From: Clitopilus passeckerianus
Taxonomy: Eukaryota > Basidiomycota > Agaricomycetes > Agaricales > Entolomataceae
Assembly (NCBI GenBank): GCA_944990035.1
Contig: CALYLX010000098.1
Span: 806,001 to 870,000, forward strand
Length of the DNA stretch: 64,000 bases
Direction: 5' to 3'
Shown: positions 23,401 to 33,369 of the stretch, in pieces
Layout: every line of letters starts with the position of its first letter
Numbering within the stretch: position 1 is the stretch's first letter
Notes under the pieces: generated by a model
Databases searched by the model: none
Told to the model about the DNA's origin: nothing
The model's input: the letters and a program-made list of their open reading frames with translations, nothing else
Translations under genes and position numbers: made by a program

Positions 23401-24930
23401 GTCCGGAACGCCTTAACGACGGTGTTCTGCGCGACTCCTCTTCCATCCATGGGAACCCGGGAATCCTACAAGCGGGACCGTCTTTCTCAGTGGAAGGACT
23501 ACACGGGACCGCACTTCGAGATGATCGACGTTGATGGGGAGCACTACACCATGATCGCCGAAGACCACGCCGAGACTTTCGCCGCTCGTATGAGAGGAGC
23601 TCTTCAGCGTGCCGAGTCTTTGCAGAAACCGCCGGCACCAGTGCTCAATGGTTGCGGATACAGAGAGGATTTCACTGAGGTTCCTATCATCGACTTTTCA
23701 CTCGCTCAGACCAACCCATCAGAGTATCTCGACCAGTTGAGCTACGCGCTGGAGGATGTCGGTTTCGGTATCTTCGTCAACGTTCCTGGCCTCGAGCAAG
23801 CGTTTCAAGATCAGGTTTTCGGTTACTTGAAAGCCCTCTTCGGGAAACCTCAAGAGTGGAAACGTGAACTTGGGACGGAACATTCGGCCTCCCTTCGAGG
23901 TTATTTCCGTGCAGATGACATTGCTGGACCTCATAAGGTATGCGTATTATGCGAATTCCTGATGGCATAGCTAACCTTCATCCCCAGGCGTTCGCAGAAG
24001 CATACCGCTTTGGTGCCGAGAGAGCACCTCGTAAAGACGATGATCCATTCTGGCTCAGAATCCATGAAGGTAAATTCGTTTTCGTCATGTCTTCGGTTTG
24101 AAAACTGGCTCATTCAATCTAGGACCTAATCAGTGGCCATCAGAAGTCGAACTCCCGGGATTCAGGAAGACAATAGAGCTTCTCTTCGAGAGATACCGCA
24201 AGCTCAATTTGGATCTCAACAAGCACATTGCTAGGCTCTTAGATGTCCCTCAGCAGATGATCGACGAATATTTCCCGACTGAAGTCGAGTTCAATGCTGC
24301 CTTTTGGCATTACTTCCCTCTGAGTGCCGAGTCCAGGGAGACTGCAAAGGATGGCTTTGTCAACGGAATGCACGAACACCGAGATCCTTCCACATTCCTG
24401 ACCTGCTTGATTCAGTCACGTCCGGGCCTTCAGGTCCAGAATCACGCTGGAGATTGGATCGATATACCGATGGTCGAAGGTGGCGTAGTATGCAACGTTG
24501 GTAAGTGTGTCTGAAATTTGAATCCTCCTATGTGCTCACTATTATTCAACAGGCATGCAGTTCATGCGTCTCACGGGCGGGAAGCTCGTTGCTACCACCC
24601 ATCGAGTGAACACGCTGAAGATCGACGACGACCGGTTCGTCTTCTTCCCGACTCTCTTTATTCGTGTCTCATAAACTTTCTTGATGCAGATATACGATCC
24701 CGTATGTTCTTACAACCAAACTCGATAAACCCGTCGTTCCTCTTCCCCAGTACAACAACCCCGACGCCGCCAAGACGCACGTTGCGCCCAACAAGAAAGT
24801 GCTGGCTTTGATGTCGGTGCAAGATCCACTTGCCCGAAGTGGCTATGCTCGCCTCAGCCTCTTCCCAAGCGCAGCCAAGAAATGGTATCCTGAGGCATGG
24901 GGGGAGGCTCAGCAACTCGGGATCGTATGA
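20476..24930 (+). CDS. NRPS-like quinone synthetase A-T-TE fused to Fe(II)/2OG dioxygenase (polyporic acid synthetase-like)
   Basis: About ten exons encode roughly 1,300 residues. Adenylation domain: MMLTSGSTGNSKGVV (A3), SAFGMTETG (A5), GWFTTGDLAMID (A7), GRSKDDINVNGVK (A8) and TALGKVSRSAL with the A10 Lys. Thiolation domain: LFDVGASSMHLVRL with the phosphopantetheine Ser (about 22490). Thioesterase: AGYSFGGAIAMEIA with the nucleophile Ser (about 22905) and the likely catalytic His in GEHYTMI. These A-T-TE enzymes activate two arylpyruvates and the TE couples them to a terphenylquinone. No condensation domain is present. After the TE, from about 23680, comes an isopenicillin-N-synthase-like dioxygenase: VPIIDFSLA, VGFGIFVNVPG, HEHRDPSTF with H-x-D, ATTHRV with the distal His, and DRYTIP with the 2OG Arg. 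From memory, P. cubensis PpaA1, a polyporic acid synthetase, has this architecture with an inactive dioxygenase. Product assignment is inference. Confidence 0.88.
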
Positions 24931-25142
24931 GAGGGACGTTTTTAGGATATCATTGTTGTTCTATATCGTTAGAGACTTGTACTTTTATCATATGCATATA
25001 CCCTGAATCAAGTAACCCATTCACTTATGCCTGTTACAAACTGACATAGAATTGAGGTGGCGTACAGTCGAATCTCTAATGCCCCAGGCAAGAAAGAGTT
25101 GTCCTCAAAAAAGGACTGTAGCCAAAAACGAGACCTCGCCAA

Positions 25143-27724
25143 CTAAGAATCTTCAATGTCATCATTATCAAGCCAGCCACCCTCATCCTTGTCCTTTGCC
25201 TTTGACGGCAGATCCAGATACTGATCATCCTCAGTCTCATCTGCGGGCTTTTCGCCTTCGTCAAGAATGCCGCCACTTGTATTTGTCCGCGGTATGAATG
25301 GTAGGTGCGAAAATAGCTTGTGAGTCGGAGGCGGGAGCAGGCTCCTGTCAGCGATGGTGGCACTACGAGCTTTGAGCACACCGCCGCATTCCAGCGCAAC
25401 TTTCGCTTGAGTCCAGTTACTTGATCGTGCAATCTGAGAAATAATTGTCAGTTTGAAGTGGAAGACAAAGTCTAGGAGAATGGTCGTACTTGGCCTGCGT
25501 CATGATCCTCATAACTTATCCAAGCTAGAGCGTCCCTCACGCCTTCCCAAGCATCCTTTTCCTTCTGTAGGTGCTCAAAGAAAGCGGGCTTGTAGAATTT
25601 TTGAGATCGCCTAGGGACGGGTGTTGGTAGAGAGTGTAGTGTTCCCAAGCTTAGGAGATGGAAGCGATATGGATTGGCTTGATACCACTGAAATAAAGTG
25701 AGTATCCAAATTTCGACCAGGAATTTGACAGGAAAAGAGGCTTACTGCCTCGCCACCGGAGTCAGTCCAGCTGAGCCAATCCGCAATACCTTCGCACTGC
25801 GATAGGTCATCGCAAAATTGGGTGTAGTTTTGATGGATGTACAGGGAGTAGAGCGAAGAATCGATCGGAGAATCAGCATATAGGGTCTGAGGTTGGTAAT
25901 TATCAGATTTTGAGACCCAGGTTTGAGAAGGAGGAGTACGAACATTAACGTCAACCCGACTGGCCTTGCGGTCATGTTTTTGTAAGTGAGGTGGCAGAGG
26001 TGGCGGATCTTCGAGCTGAGCGTCGATTTCCCTGTTCTTCTGTATTTCTTTCGCGGTAGCGGAAGGGTTGGGTGGGTCGCCCTTTCCTATAAAATGGGGT
26101 CAGGAATGGCTAATGTGGGGTTAAGCTGGATATATCCACGTTTATTATACAGCACCGTCCCCATGAGTTGGAAGAGTACCATGCTATGCTCCCGGCGAGT
26201 GATGGTTCCCAATACGGCGGAGGTCATTTTCTTCCTCTTGCCATTGGAGCCCGATTGGTATATACAAGCGAACTGAAGGGCCATTATTGCGCTTCGAATG
26301 TCTCCGTTTGATGTCTTGACTATCCCTTCTACGAATTCTTTGGTGGGCGGATTCTGCATTGATGTTGCGAAATGATTTGTCAAGAGTGCATGAAGGGCTT
26401 TAGTCATAAGGGTCGGTGCAATAGGATTGAAGCTAGACCATTTAACGTCAGCAAGAGGTGCGAAAAGGGATGTTGTGGAGAATATACCTTATTTGAGTAA
26501 CGTATGGGCCAGTCAAAAGATCTCTTGATAATGCAGTCCGAATGTCAATGACGGTGTCGCTTCTTCGTTTCCAACCAGACCCCGTGGCTAGGTCATCTTC
26601 ACCAGATTCACCACGTAGACCAGCATCACTGATCACAACGACAACAGGTATTGGAGGGTCGGAGACTGGAGAGGTGACTAGGCCTTCCAGAGCGGCGTGA
26701 AATCTTGACTGCGTGTCGTAATGTAGGATGTTTGGCAGTTCGTCAAGCAAGATTATTTGTCGCTTCTTTTCCTGCTTCGGAGACCTCTTGCTCTGTGAGG
26801 ATGAGGTGCTGGCCTCAGTATCCGCAAAGACGCTGCGGCAGCTTGATGCGCGATTCAGAAAGGTCTCGAATTTGCTGAAATGGGTTTCAAAGTCTACGCT
26901 TGAGCCATACTCGCCATATTCCTCTGCTAGAGATGATATTCGGCGTCAATACTTCAACGGAGGCGTAGCGTAGGTCCCTTACCTGGAGCGGAGGATGATT
27001 CGGCGATTGCATTCCCCCATTCTTGAATTTCAAAGCCTAGCTCTCGTGCAAGCACACGAACTGTTGCTGTCTTTGCTGTGCCAGCAGGTCCAGTCAATGC
27101 CAACAACCTCTGAAGAACAATCAGTAAGCACGGGATAGTCCAACGGCAGGCGACTTTACCCGATATTTCCTCAGCTTTCCTGATGGGCCACCGTCAAAGG
27201 CTTCCTGAAGCCAACGTCTAACATCTTCCACCTTCTTCTTGTGTACTGCAAGTTCGGCCTGCGTTCAAGCAAATTAGGCGGCGGTTGGCGTTTAACGGTC
27301 ACAATCGCACCTCAGTCGTAGGCTCGTACATATCCACCCACATTTGTTCATCTGTATGAAGCATCAGATTTTGAATACCCCGAAGAAAGGGTGAAGCTAC
27401 CTGACCATGAATTTCACTGGTAGTGACTTGGCTATCTGGAGGTGGCGAATTGGTCAAGTCGATCACTGGAGTACGTCGCTTTCCCTTGTCATTCTTCACG
27501 CTTTGGGACGAGCCGTATGATTCATTACTCGAGCTGGGTACCTTGAACTAGAATCCTTCTTGTGAGCTCGAAATCATGAAATTGTGGCTGGGTAGCCATA
27601 CAGCTGTAAGTGGATCGAACCGCTTCCCTTGCGAAGATGAGAGTGTTGCAGAACCTCCAAGCTTCACAGTATTAGCTTTGGACGACGGCTTTAGCTTCTT
27701 CTCCGTCGTTTTTGGCGCCATCAT
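25143..27724 (-). CDS. rad17: checkpoint clamp loader RAD17/Rad24-like AAA+ ATPase
   Basis: Minus strand, ATG at 27724 (MMAPKTTEKKLKPSSKANTV; the next ATG is at 27721), stop at 25143. The N-terminus is disordered (RRTPVIDLTNSPPPDSQ), then DEQMWVDMYEPTTEAELAVH, the Rad17 entry motif. Walker A is LLALTGPAGTAKTATVRVLA (about 27110-27050) and Walker B is RQIILLDELPNIL (about 26740). RFNPIAPTLMTKAL, SNGDIRSAIMALQF (sensor 2 type) and RREHSMVLFQLMGTVLYNKR follow, with an acidic C-terminus ending DNDDIEDS. At least eight introns. Rad17 with Rfc2-5 loads the 9-1-1 clamp on damaged chromatin in the nucleus. ACGCGT (MCB-type) sites lie 66 bp upstream of the start, in keeping with cell-cycle control. 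Part of the gene and its 5' flank are duplicated nearby. Confidence 0.88.
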
Positions 27725-27744
27725 CGAGAAGGAGGACGCTCAAC

Positions 27745-28035
27745 AGGTCAAGGGGAGAGCGAAGAGCCACAGCTCCACGTGACCATAAAACGCGTCGCGT
27801 CGCGTGTCGCACCGCTTGGCAGGCTTCGCCAAAACAAGCCACCACTCCTCGTCCCGTGGTGCTCCAGTGAAGAAATCTTCTCCGTTTTGGGAATAGGAGC
27901 CCTAGATAACTCGATCGCTGCGGACACTGAACATCGCGGGCCGGGTACTTTCTACAATGAATCTGGTCGTTTACAAAGCACACCAACTCCAGTTAACAAG
28001 CCGCTTCCAGCCTTGCCCTAATAAGAAGGTAAACT
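27745..28035. repeat. RAD17 5' flank, parent-like copy of a local repeat family (copy R1)
   Basis: Includes cacgtgacca, the ACGCGT/CGCG cluster at 27790-27810, and the elements cactgaacatcgcg, cacaccaact and agccttgcccta. These recur in the same order at about 31926-32264 and in part at 30825-31082 and 35541-35760. Confidence 0.6.
27790..27810. promoter_or_regulatory. MCB-like ACGCGT/CGCG cluster in the RAD17 promoter
   Basis: Overlapping acgcgtcgcgtcgcg, 66 bp upstream of the RAD17 ATG. MluI cell-cycle boxes (ACGCGT) bind MBF-type regulators in fungi. Function here is inferred from sequence only. Confidence 0.45.
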
Positions 28036-29066
28036 TTCTATAATAGTGACTGTCACCCGCCCGAAATGTTTCGGAATTGGCTCGATCAATAACGGATTCG
28101 GCGAGGTGGGCAGCCGTTGCTGCCGAGAACGAAATCGCCGCTTCTCAGGTATACCGTGACCATTTCGGCAACCCGCTGTACGAGAGCACGAATAGGCCGT
28201 TGTACATAAATCTACGCAGCACCTTAAATAATGGCATTGATCCTGCTCCAAGTCCTATTCGTAGAGGCCGAGTCCGATCAGAAGCAGAACTCTAATGAAG
28301 GGGTAGCCAAGGGTGCAATCTAAATTCGGCTCTACTAGTCGAGAGGTTTAGTATATAAACGGGTGGATAATTAACGCAGGAGAGTGGCCTCTCACAGTAG
28401 TTGTACCTACTTGGAAAGCAAATCACGACCCCTTGGCGATTATTGCAAGAAAGCTTGCGCATTCGCTCAAAAGTGTTACCTATGTGCCACTTAATCGCGA
28501 AGCCCAGAGTCAGATGTGACCACACTATCAATGCATAATGATTGCAACGCAAACCAATTTATTACGATCATTTCACGGACTGGTATCGCCGCCAGTTCCT
28601 TATGATATTATATTCGCATTTGTTCAAACGTAGCCTGGCGGTGAGTTGCAGCCGTCGGCATGCATGACTTCCGCTAGACGGGTGCCTATTAATCGTGAAG
28701 TTCTTAGGGTTCAGCATGTCTGCAGCAAGCCTGCTGTAGGGTGGGCAAGTGGTTGACAATCGGCGCCGAAATCTAAAGCTCGACCAATACAACAAGAGGC
28801 GATGCAAACTGATAGATAGCCCCACTTCCGTGTGAACACATCCCCGTCATCACCATCATTGATTAATACCCACTCGGGAACTGCGATAAAGGCTCATGAT
28901 GGCATTCAAGTGATTCAAGCTACCCCAGGGCACCTCCAGGCTTGTAGCGCCCATGTACCCACAGACGCACTGTGATGGCTGCGCAAAACACCGCAATTCC
29001 TTGTTTTGAGGACTCCAAGCAACATTTGATACTTTGATGGTTGTCGTGGTGGGCACGTTCGAAAGG
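28036..29066. other. intergenic, no gene seen
   Basis: About 1 kb of AT-rich sequence with only short frames; upstream region of the secreted-protein gene. Confidence 0.45.
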
Positions 29067-29074
29067 TATAAGTA
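29067..29074 (+). promoter_or_regulatory. TATA box of the small secreted protein gene
   Basis: TATAAGTA, 101-108 bp before the ATG at 29175. Confidence 0.5.
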
Positions 29075-29174
29075 GGGCAGATGTTAGATTTTGGATTCCT
29101 CACAGGCTGGTACTGTCCTGAGCAAGCTAATCATCCACTTCTACCTCTTCTCATTGTTTTCATCTTCTGGCAAA

Positions 29175-30096
29175 ATGAAGACTACTTTCACGACTACCTT
29201 TGTTACTCTTGCATTGGCTTTCCAAGCACGCGCCTATCTCAGCGTCCCAGATGGTGCTCTCAACGTTAGACACTTCCACATGGTCGAGCGTGGTGAGACC
29301 GGAGAAATTGGTAAAGTGTTGCGCCCGTATGCCTTTTCTTCTTAGACTTACCAAAATGTAAGTCGGTCGGTCATTTTTGAACACTTTCGACCTCGTCGAG
29401 CGTGATGAATATGGAGTGCTGGGTACGTCATTAGCCCTTCGTGTAACCAATGCCAAAGATCTCATATTAACCAGAGAAACGTAAATGCACGACCATCAAC
29501 GCCTGCGGCACTCCCGGCGGTTGCATGATGATGGCTGGCCAGAGATATTGTGATGGTGTACCGTGGCAAAAGAGTTTCCAGGACGCCGTCAAGCAGACAG
29601 GTGCAAATGGAAGGACTGGTCTTAAGATTATGGCCGAAGGTATCGGCCGTGGCCCCGTCGGTATGATCGCTGGTGCAGCGAAGGCTACCGCTAAGGCTCT
29701 CATCGACGCCAAGAAGACTGGCAAGAAGGCGGAACCCAAGAAGAAAGAGCCTAAGAAGAAGGAACCCAAGAAGAAGGAACCCAAGAAGAGTAGCAAGAAG
29801 AAGAGAGAGTTGGTGGATGAGAATGTCATTCTGAACCAGCGAGATTTCGAGATTGTGGAGCGGGATGAGGATTTCAACCTTGGTAAGGGATTTCTCTCGT
29901 TTTTGGGCCTAACAGCTGCTAAATAAGAGTGATTTTTAGTTGAGCGTGGACAGTACTCGACGTTTGATCTTGTGAACCGGGATGAGAGTGGCTCCATTGG
30001 TGAGTCTTGCTATTTTGTGCCTGTCAGAGTCTAACCTCACGATATACAGTGGCCCAAAGATGCGAGATGTTCAACGGAGACATGTCTTGTCAGTAG
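29175..30096 (+). CDS. small secreted protein built from repeated exon modules
   Basis: Five exons: 29175-29310, 29363-29422, 29475-29882, 29940-29999 and 30050-30096; about 237 residues. A signal peptide (MKTTFTTTFVTLALAFQARA) opens the protein. All introns are phase 1. Exons 1-4 each end in one short motif: HFHMVERGETGEI, TFDLVERDEYGVL, DFEIVERDEDFNL and TFDLVNRDESGSI. Exon 3 adds a four-Cys segment (CTTINACGTPGGCMMM, RYCDGVPWQ), an Ala/Gly-rich amphipathic stretch and a basic EPKKK run repeated three times. Exon 5 adds two more Cys (QRCEMFNGDMSC) and the stop. A Kex2-like KR occurs at the start of exon 3 (EKRKC), so the ERDE segments may be propeptide spacers. No family recognised; possibly an effector-like or antimicrobial secreted peptide (inference). 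Confidence 0.7.
29729..29797 (+). repeat. tandem EPKKK-coding repeat
   Basis: A 15-nt unit (gaacccaagaagaag with variants) repeated in tandem inside exon 3 of the secreted-protein gene, giving a Lys-rich basic segment. Confidence 0.75.
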
Positions 30097-30177
30097 ACGC
30101 TCTTGTATTATTGAATGCTAGCTGTTACCCGTGTTGCACGCGGAGTGGACCACAAAACATCATATATCAGTCTAAGT

Positions 30178-30760
30178 CGAAGACCAGCGTCACCGATTAC
30201 AATGACAACAAGTATTGGAAGGCCGGAGGCTGGAGAGGTGACCTGAGGTGACAAGGCCTTCCAAGCAGCGTGAAATTTAGGTTGCATTTCGGGAGGCAGA
30301 ATATTAGGGAGTTCGTCGAGCAAGATAACCTGTCGTCTCGTTCCCTGCTTCAGTGACTCGGTTGGAAGGAAGAGCTAGCTTCCGCATCCGCAAAGGCGTT
30401 TCGGCAACTGCGATTCAAGATCCAGAATGGATCGAATTTGCAGAAGCGAGGCTCAAGTCCTACGACTGGATTGTAATTGCTATAGTCTTCATTAGAACTC
30501 GTCGGAAGAATGAAGGACGTGGCGCAAGTCCTTACCTAGCGCCGGATTCGGCGATTGCATTTCCCCAGTCTAGTACTTCGAAGCCTAGCTCTTGGGCCAG
30601 CATACAGACCGTTGTGAGGTTTTCTGTGCCAGCAGGTCCTGTCGACTCTAACAGCCTTTGATGAGCAGTGAGCCTTTCCCAGAACGGTTCAGTGGTTGGG
30701 TCGTCTTTCGAGAGAGATGTGTCCTGGGTAGCCTTGGGGGGTGGCAGACAGACTGTCACA
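30178..30760 (-). pseudogene. partial, broken copy of RAD17
   Basis: Read on the minus strand, the segment matches RAD17 26618-27118 throughout. It holds a Walker-A region reading STGPAGTENLTTV against LTGPAGTAKTATV in the gene, then LAQELGFEVLDWGNAIAES against LARELGFEIQEWGNAIAES. Further on, LDELPNILPPEMQPKFHAAW matches LDELPNILHYDTQSRFHAAL, and ILVVIVIGDAGLR matches VVVVISDAGLR. The P-loop Lys-Thr is lost, frames are interrupted between these blocks, and the rest of the gene is missing. It has the same orientation as RAD17, about 3.55 kb away, and covers an intron position, so it is a DNA-level segmental duplication rather than a retrocopy. Confidence 0.85.
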
Positions 30761-30824
30761 CATGACCGCTGAGTACTGAAGGTATCCTAGTCGGCGAGCT
30801 ACAAAAAACACCAAAAAAAACACG

Positions 30825-31082
30825 CTCCGATGAAGCGGGATCTCCAAGATCCCCGTTGCGTTACTCGTCCTGGTGGGCCTCTGGTGAGTGAGCGCACTCT
30901 GTTCAGGGGACAGGTCCGTCATATGACTACTTGACAGAGCCTTAGAACTTCAATCGCTATTTGCAATCAACCTCTTGGCCAAGTATTGTGTTTCATGAAT
31001 CTGAGGCGCTTACGAAGCACACCAACTTGAGCGAACAAGCTGCTTCAAGCCTTGCCCTACTAAGAGTGACGAGAAGGTTAAC
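30825..31082. repeat. RAD17-flank repeat copy R2
   Basis: About 255 bp nearly colinear with 31998-32262. Shared blocks include gcgttactcgtcctggtgg, aggtccgtcatatgactact, gtattgtgtttcatgaatct and caaccttgcccta-like ends. It follows the RAD17 fragment exactly as the 5' flank follows RAD17 itself. Confidence 0.75.
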
Positions 31083-31925
31083 TGCTTGTGGTATCCCTTG
31101 CCGCCCTTCCATGATGTTTTGATTTTGGTTGGGTCCCTGATTGACCGAACAAGCCTTTGTCGGAACTTCAATCCAATTGACAATTTGATCCAATCGAGGA
31201 AGAAATTGTGTCCTTGTCACCCTTTCCTCCATATGTGCCACCTCAGAGAACAGTATTTGTTTTATCCAGGAATGTAACAGATATTAAAGCATGGAATATG
31301 GACTCGTCCTGAAAACACGGTTTTTCCAGAGTAAAACATTCATTCTGCTCAAGATCTTCCCCTGTTTTTAGGCCCCCAAGTTTCAACCGAGTTCAGAAAA
31401 GAGCAGAGTCCTTGAAACAATGTCGATGGCGTTAAACAGTGAATGAGGCTGCAGGCTCCAAAGACATATCAGGCCAATTCGAACAAGCCATGCTACTGGC
31501 CGTATTCCTAAAAGTAGATTGTAAACTCGCAATGACTGCGATCTCTAGAATCTTATTTGTTCAAACCAGTCCTGGTGAGTGGACCGCTCTTTTTGGTGTC
31601 GGAATTTTCGCCTAACTACTTCGGCGAGGTATCCTAAGCATTGACCGCTATATAGGGGCCCAAACCTAGGTAAGTACGGTTACGCCTAGTACGATCGTAA
31701 GTGATTTATAGTACACCATGCAGAATACCCAGTCCTGAATGTTACGGACCGAAGCCTGAACTCTAACGCTTAATTAAGAATGTCTGTGTTCATTGCGTCT
31801 TTGGTATAAGGTGACTATTCCACGTTAAACGTGTGAGCGTCAGCGGCCTCTGTGGGTGCGAATGCACCGCTGATATACTGCTATCAAAGGGAGACTCAGA
31901 GCGCGCCGAAGGAGCTGGTCGGGTT
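31083..31925. other. intergenic with degenerate repeat copy
   Basis: No gene seen. 31561-31680 resembles 35541-35660 (tcctggtga..gaccgctctttt..cctaagcattg..cgctatata). Confidence 0.5.
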
Positions 31926-32264
31926 GAGCCACGGTCGCACGTGACCACCAAACGCGTCGCGTCGCGTGCCAGTCGCGCTCAGTTGTCACGAAAAAGACAC
32001 TGCAGTGAGGTGGGATCTCCAGGATCACCGTTGCCGTTACTCGTCCTGGTGGAACTCTGGTGAAGGAGCACACTCTGTTCGGGGGACAGGTCCGTCATAT
32101 GACTACTTGTCGGAGCCCTAGAAATCCAATCGCTATGTGCACTGAACATCGCTAGCCAAGTATTGTGTTTCATGAATCTGAGGCGTTTACGAAGCACACC
32201 AACTTGAACGAACAAGCTGCTTCGAGCCTTGCCCTACTAAAAGTTACGAGAAGGTTATCGGTAG
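31926..32264. repeat. RAD17-flank repeat copy R3 with MCB cluster
   Basis: Starts with cgcacgtgaccaccaaacgcgtcgcgtcgcg (ACGCGT at 31952-31957), almost the RAD17 promoter block at 27775-27810, then runs colinear with copy R2. It lies 250 bp upstream of the ATG at 32517. Confidence 0.75.
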
Positions 32265-32516
32265 ATAACATGCACCCAGGTCTCCTGGATTGTTTCAATT
32301 TTGGCGGAGTCTGCAGAATCACTGTCCAAGTCACTGTCAGCCGCTGCACTAGGTACAATAACTTGTAGGGATGTGGATTATGATAGTCGCCGGATTATGT
32401 TGATGTGTTTGGTTCCAGTTTTTCGATCGCGAGCTGGATCTCACTTTGTTTGCAGGCCCACCATTTTTAACCAGGACTCACGACCATTGAACGTCGTGCT
32501 ATATCTCCACAGTGTC

Positions 32517-33101
32517 ATGGACACGGAACCCGTTACGGCCCCCGCCGACGTCGAAACCTCGATTGATCAACTCAACGCCGACTCAACCATCGCGTTGCAG
32601 CATTCCGAGACATCGCCTCAAATTCCAGCGGTGCATATGAGAGAAATCATGAGCGCCATCTTTCTACCCAAGGCGCGAGAGGATATTAAAAAAGGTCGCG
32701 TTAGCAACTCAGAGCAGCAGGGGTTGATGTACATGGCATCCGCCGAGCTGCTTTGCTCGTATGAACGTTGCCTCAACAGTGTTTGCTCTCGAACAACCCC
32801 AGCTGCCCACCGGGTAAGCTTGCGACACCGTATTTATACTTGTCCCCAGTTGCTGCCTTGTACCCTTTCTGTTGATCGTTCCGGCACCTTCTTTTGTACC
32901 CATTACTCCTGTGTCTCCCAGCAATTTTCCTACCTCAATATCCCAATGTTGAAATCCCGGCCGTTCGCCTGTACTAGTAGCCCATACCACCACTGTATAC
33001 GTCTGCATAGATACTGTTTGTATGCTATAGTGTCTATTACGCATTATTCTTATTCTCTTGTACGATACCACGCATTAAGCTTGTTACTTCAAATTCTGTA
33101 G
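32517..33101 (+). CDS. orphan protein of unknown function
   Basis: ATG at 32517 (MDTEPVTAPADVETSIDQLN), then an acidic N-terminus and a helical part (VHMREIMSAIFLPKAREDI, then LMYMASAELLCSYERCLNS). A gtaagc at 32814 with acceptor ..ccccag at about 32849 could be a 36-nt in-frame intron. The rest of the frame to the stop at 33101 looks like 3' UTR, so the true C-terminus is uncertain. No family recognised. Its promoter is a copy of the RAD17 5' flank including the MCB cluster. It is followed by another orphan gene in the same orientation. Confidence 0.4.
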   Translation: MDTEPVTAPADVETSIDQLNADSTIALQHSETSPQIPAVHMREIMSAIFLPKAREDIKKGRVSNSEQQGLMYMASAELLCSYERCLNSVCSRTTPAAHRVSLRHRIYTCPQLLPCTLSVDRSGTFFCTHYSCVSQQFSYLNIPMLKSRPFACTSSPYHHCIRLHRYCLYAIVSITHYSYSLVRYHALSLLLQIL

Positions 33102-33369
33102 CACTCCCCGTAATTACATTTTCGCCAACACCTGCACAGTACTCCTTTCATGACCACAACAGAGTGAACACATGTGCTATGCACCAGCCAACTAGATAGA
33201 AGACGCAGCATGAATTGGCTTACCGACTCCATAAAAGGGAAAGTGGGTTAACATGTGTCGGATATCGGACCTGCAACTGTTCACGCTTTCCGTTTTCTTT
33301 GCGTCGTGTCTTCGTTCTCTACTTTCACGACAGCTCAGCCGCCTTTCAACATTTCTTCCGAACGCGAGC

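Noticed and set aside
29467..29997. 176-codon minus-strand frame with LLLFLGSFFLGSFFLGSFFL repeats
   Set aside because: It is the antisense of the EPKKK-coding repeat in the secreted-protein gene; the plus strand has the signal peptide, exon phases and motifs.
30820..32270. direct repeats interpreted as a transposable element with long terminal repeats
   Set aside because: The DNA between the copies holds no integrase, transposase or reverse transcriptase, the copies lack clean ends or target-site duplications, and the same sequence forms the RAD17 5' flank.
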